7,181 bases of DNA from contig JAGFXQ010000185.1 in the NCBI GenBank assembly GCA_017861355.1, positions 1-7,181 on the forward strand, given 5' to 3'. Position 1 is the stretch's first letter. Each line of letters opens with the position of its first letter. The position numbers and the translations under genes are program-made. Of the stretch, positions 5,950 to 7,181 are shown in pieces. The stretch is from Bacillota bacterium. Its GTDB lineage: Bacteria; Bacillota; Clostridia; Lachnospirales; Lachnospiraceae. The notes under the pieces are model-generated. The model did no database searches and was not told the origin of the DNA. It saw only the letters and a program-made list of their open reading frames with translations.

Positions 5950-5964
5950 TATTTGGAGGCTAAT

Positions 5965-6615
5965 ATGTCTGAGAATAAAGAAATTGAAATTATGCAATCC
6001 GTATATGACAAAAATGACGAGGTTGCTGCACAGATTAATCGTGATTTAAGTAAGAAAGGCATCTATGCCATCAATGTCATGGGTGCGCCGGGAGCAGGTA
6101 AGACTACTTCCCTGATTAACATTATTAAACGTCTCGATCAGATTACCCCATATGTGATCGAAGGTGATATTGAAGCTGACTTTGATACCAAGACCCTGCA
6201 AGGTCTTGGAGTAAAAGCAATTCAGATTAACACCGGAGGAGCATGTCATCTCGATTCTCCCTTAATTGGTAATGCGGTTGAAGAACTGCAACTGAACAAT
6301 GGAGTGTTATTCATAGAGAATATCGGTAATCTGGTATGTCCTGCAGAATTTATGATCGGTGAACATGCGAAAATGCTGATTTCTACCGTGACTGAGGGCA
6401 GTGATAAGCCTTATAAATATCCGTTAGCTTTTGAAAAAGCAGATCTTATCGTATTGAATAAATGTGACCTATTACCCTATATCGATTTTGACGAAGAATT
6501 CTTTATGAAAGGTGTGAGAGCTTTGAATAAGACGGCACCGGTCATTAAGGTATCCGGAAAGACGGAAGAAGGTTTTGACGAAGTAGCATTATGGATCAAA
6601 GGAAAAATCAATTAA
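5965..6615 (+). CDS. hypB: Hydrogenase nickel incorporation GTPase HypB
   Basis: A 216-residue SIMIBI-class GTPase that drives nickel delivery to the hydrogenase with HypA. Visible motifs are the P-loop GAPGAGKT (40-47), EGDIEADFD (66-74), the metal site Cys94-His95 in TGGACHLD, Cys125 in NIGNLVCPAEF, and the guanine-specificity motif NKCD (165-168). It has neither the N-terminal CxxCGC high-affinity nickel site of E. coli HypB nor a histidine-rich storage segment; the domain begins almost at once. I chose ATG 5965, 5 nt after GGAGG (5955-5959); a longer TTG start at 5953 would place the Shine-Dalgarno inside the gene. A 47-nt gap with a hairpin separates it from hypA, and its last 25 bases overlap hypF. 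Confidence 0.96.
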   Translation: MSENKEIEIMQSVYDKNDEVAAQINRDLSKKGIYAINVMGAPGAGKTTSLINIIKRLDQITPYVIEGDIEADFDTKTLQGLGVKAIQINTGGACHLDSPLIGNAVEELQLNNGVLFIENIGNLVCPAEFMIGEHAKMLISTVTEGSDKPYKYPLAFEKADLIVLNKCDLLPYIDFDEEFFMKGVRALNKTAPVIKVSGKTEEGFDEVALWIKGKIN

Positions 6616-7181
6616 TCACAAGTAGAATAACGGTGTATGGCATGGTGCAAGGGGTTGGATTTCGACCCCTTGTTTATCATATTGCCGAAAAATATAAAAT
6701 CAAGGGTAACGTACGTAATTTGGGCGGTTCCGTTGAGATCATTGCACAGGCAAAGCAGGAATTACTACAGCAATTTATCACGGAATTGAGCAATACGGAG
6801 GATGGAGGACATGTGATTCTGCAAATGGTATCCACTAAGTGTAGCAAAGAATTATTTGATCCGGAGGATAGAAGATATCGAAATCCTTTTATCAGCTGTG
6901 TAGCCTGCGGTCCAAGATATACAATTATGGAGGACCTTCCTTATGATCGGGAGACGACTTCTATGGTGGATTTTGAGATGTGTAATGAGTGTCATGAGGA
7001 ATACACCTCAGCAGAGAGCAGAAGGCATCATGCACAGACGATTTCCTGCCATGATTGTGGTCCTTATCTGATTTATGAGGATGCCAATCAGGCGGAGGGA
7101 ACATCCTCGAGGCTTTTTCGAGAACAGGCGTTTGAACACGTAGCCCAGATCCTTCAGGCAGGTGGTATTGTTGCGGTCAAG
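6591..7181 (+). CDS. hypF: Carbamoyltransferase HypF, 5' part, cut by window edge
   Basis: The first 197 codons of HypF, which uses carbamoyl phosphate and ATP to carbamoylate HypE in synthesis of the CN ligands of the NiFe site. The acylphosphatase domain shows VQGVGFRP (19-26; Arg25 catalytic) and Asn43 in NVRNLGG. The zinc domain follows with canonical spacing: Cys84, Cys103/106, Cys131/134 and Cys153/156, and DRRYRNPF and LPYDRETTSM between them. At 192-197 GGIVAVK-type sequence opens the YrdC-like domain; the rest of a protein usually near 750 residues lies outside. Two oddities: the first CxxC is S81-T-K-C84, and Asn43 to Cys84 is 41 residues against about 71 in E. coli HypF, so the end of the acylphosphatase domain is missing. 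The start ATG overlaps hypB by 25 nt without a good ribosome binding site, implying coupling. Confidence 0.92.
   Translation, partial: MDQRKNQLITSRITVYGMVQGVGFRPLVYHIAEKYKIKGNVRNLGGSVEIIAQAKQELLQQFITELSNTEDGGHVILQMVSTKCSKELFDPEDRRYRNPFISCVACGPRYTIMEDLPYDRETTSMVDFEMCNECHEEYTSAESRRHHAQTISCHDCGPYLIYEDANQAEGTSSRLFREQAFEHVAQILQAGGIVAVK

Noticed and set aside
5953..5964. TTG 5953 as the hypB start
   Set aside because: The TTG is part of the TTGGAGG ribosome binding site itself; ATG 5965 is the natural start.
1..7181. CRISPR arrays, tRNA or rRNA genes, insertion sequences
   Set aside because: I saw no regularly spaced repeats, no tRNA-like or rRNA-like stretches, and no transposase or terminal inverted repeats.

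Overview
The window holds the first nine genes of an operon for a membrane-bound, energy-converting [NiFe] hydrogenase of the Ech type (group 4), with its promoter region. Gene order is echA-echB-echC-echD-echE-echF, followed without a break by the nickel/iron-site maturation genes hypA-hypB-hypF. hypF runs off the right edge. All genes are on the + strand. The AT-rich sequence, strong GGAGG-type ribosome binding sites, extended -10 promoter and protein sequences suggest a fermentative, low-GC anaerobic Firmicute, most likely a Lachnospiraceae/Clostridium-like bacterium. That placement is inference from style and gene content, not from a search.

Layout. Bases 1-277 hold no gene I can support. 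Bases 278-327 form a compact control region: an 18-bp site close to the Rex (NADH/NAD+ sensor) operator, directly followed by a TTGCTA-17-TGCTATAAT promoter. The short leader contains an unreported 19-codon hydrophobic ORF (364-423) with its own Shine-Dalgarno sequence, and its stop codon lies inside the echA ribosome binding site. A nine-T tract inside that ORF could also be part of a weak attenuator. echA (431-2341) and echB (2341-3201) encode the ion-translocating membrane arm. echC, echD, echE and echF (3266-5612) encode the soluble arm: proximal-cluster subunit, NuoC-like subunit, NiFe catalytic subunit and 2x[4Fe-4S] ferredoxin subunit. hypA and hypB (5579-6615) encode nickel delivery proteins, and hypF (6591 onward) the carbamoyltransferase that starts CN ligand synthesis.

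How it works (known from the family). Reduced ferredoxin gives electrons through EchF and EchC to the NiFe site in EchE, protons are reduced to H2, and the exergonic transfer drives H+ or Na+ translocation through EchA/EchB. The reaction can run backwards to make low-potential ferredoxin. Co-transcribed hyp genes supply the active site.

The system itself is known. The parts worth a second look are the Rex-like operator, the 19-aa leader ORF, short perfect hairpins placed 3-5 nt upstream of the Shine-Dalgarno sequence in three of the four larger intercistronic gaps, a large subunit encoded already ending at the maturation cleavage point, and a HypF whose N-terminal region is about 30 residues short and lacks the first zinc-ligand cysteine.
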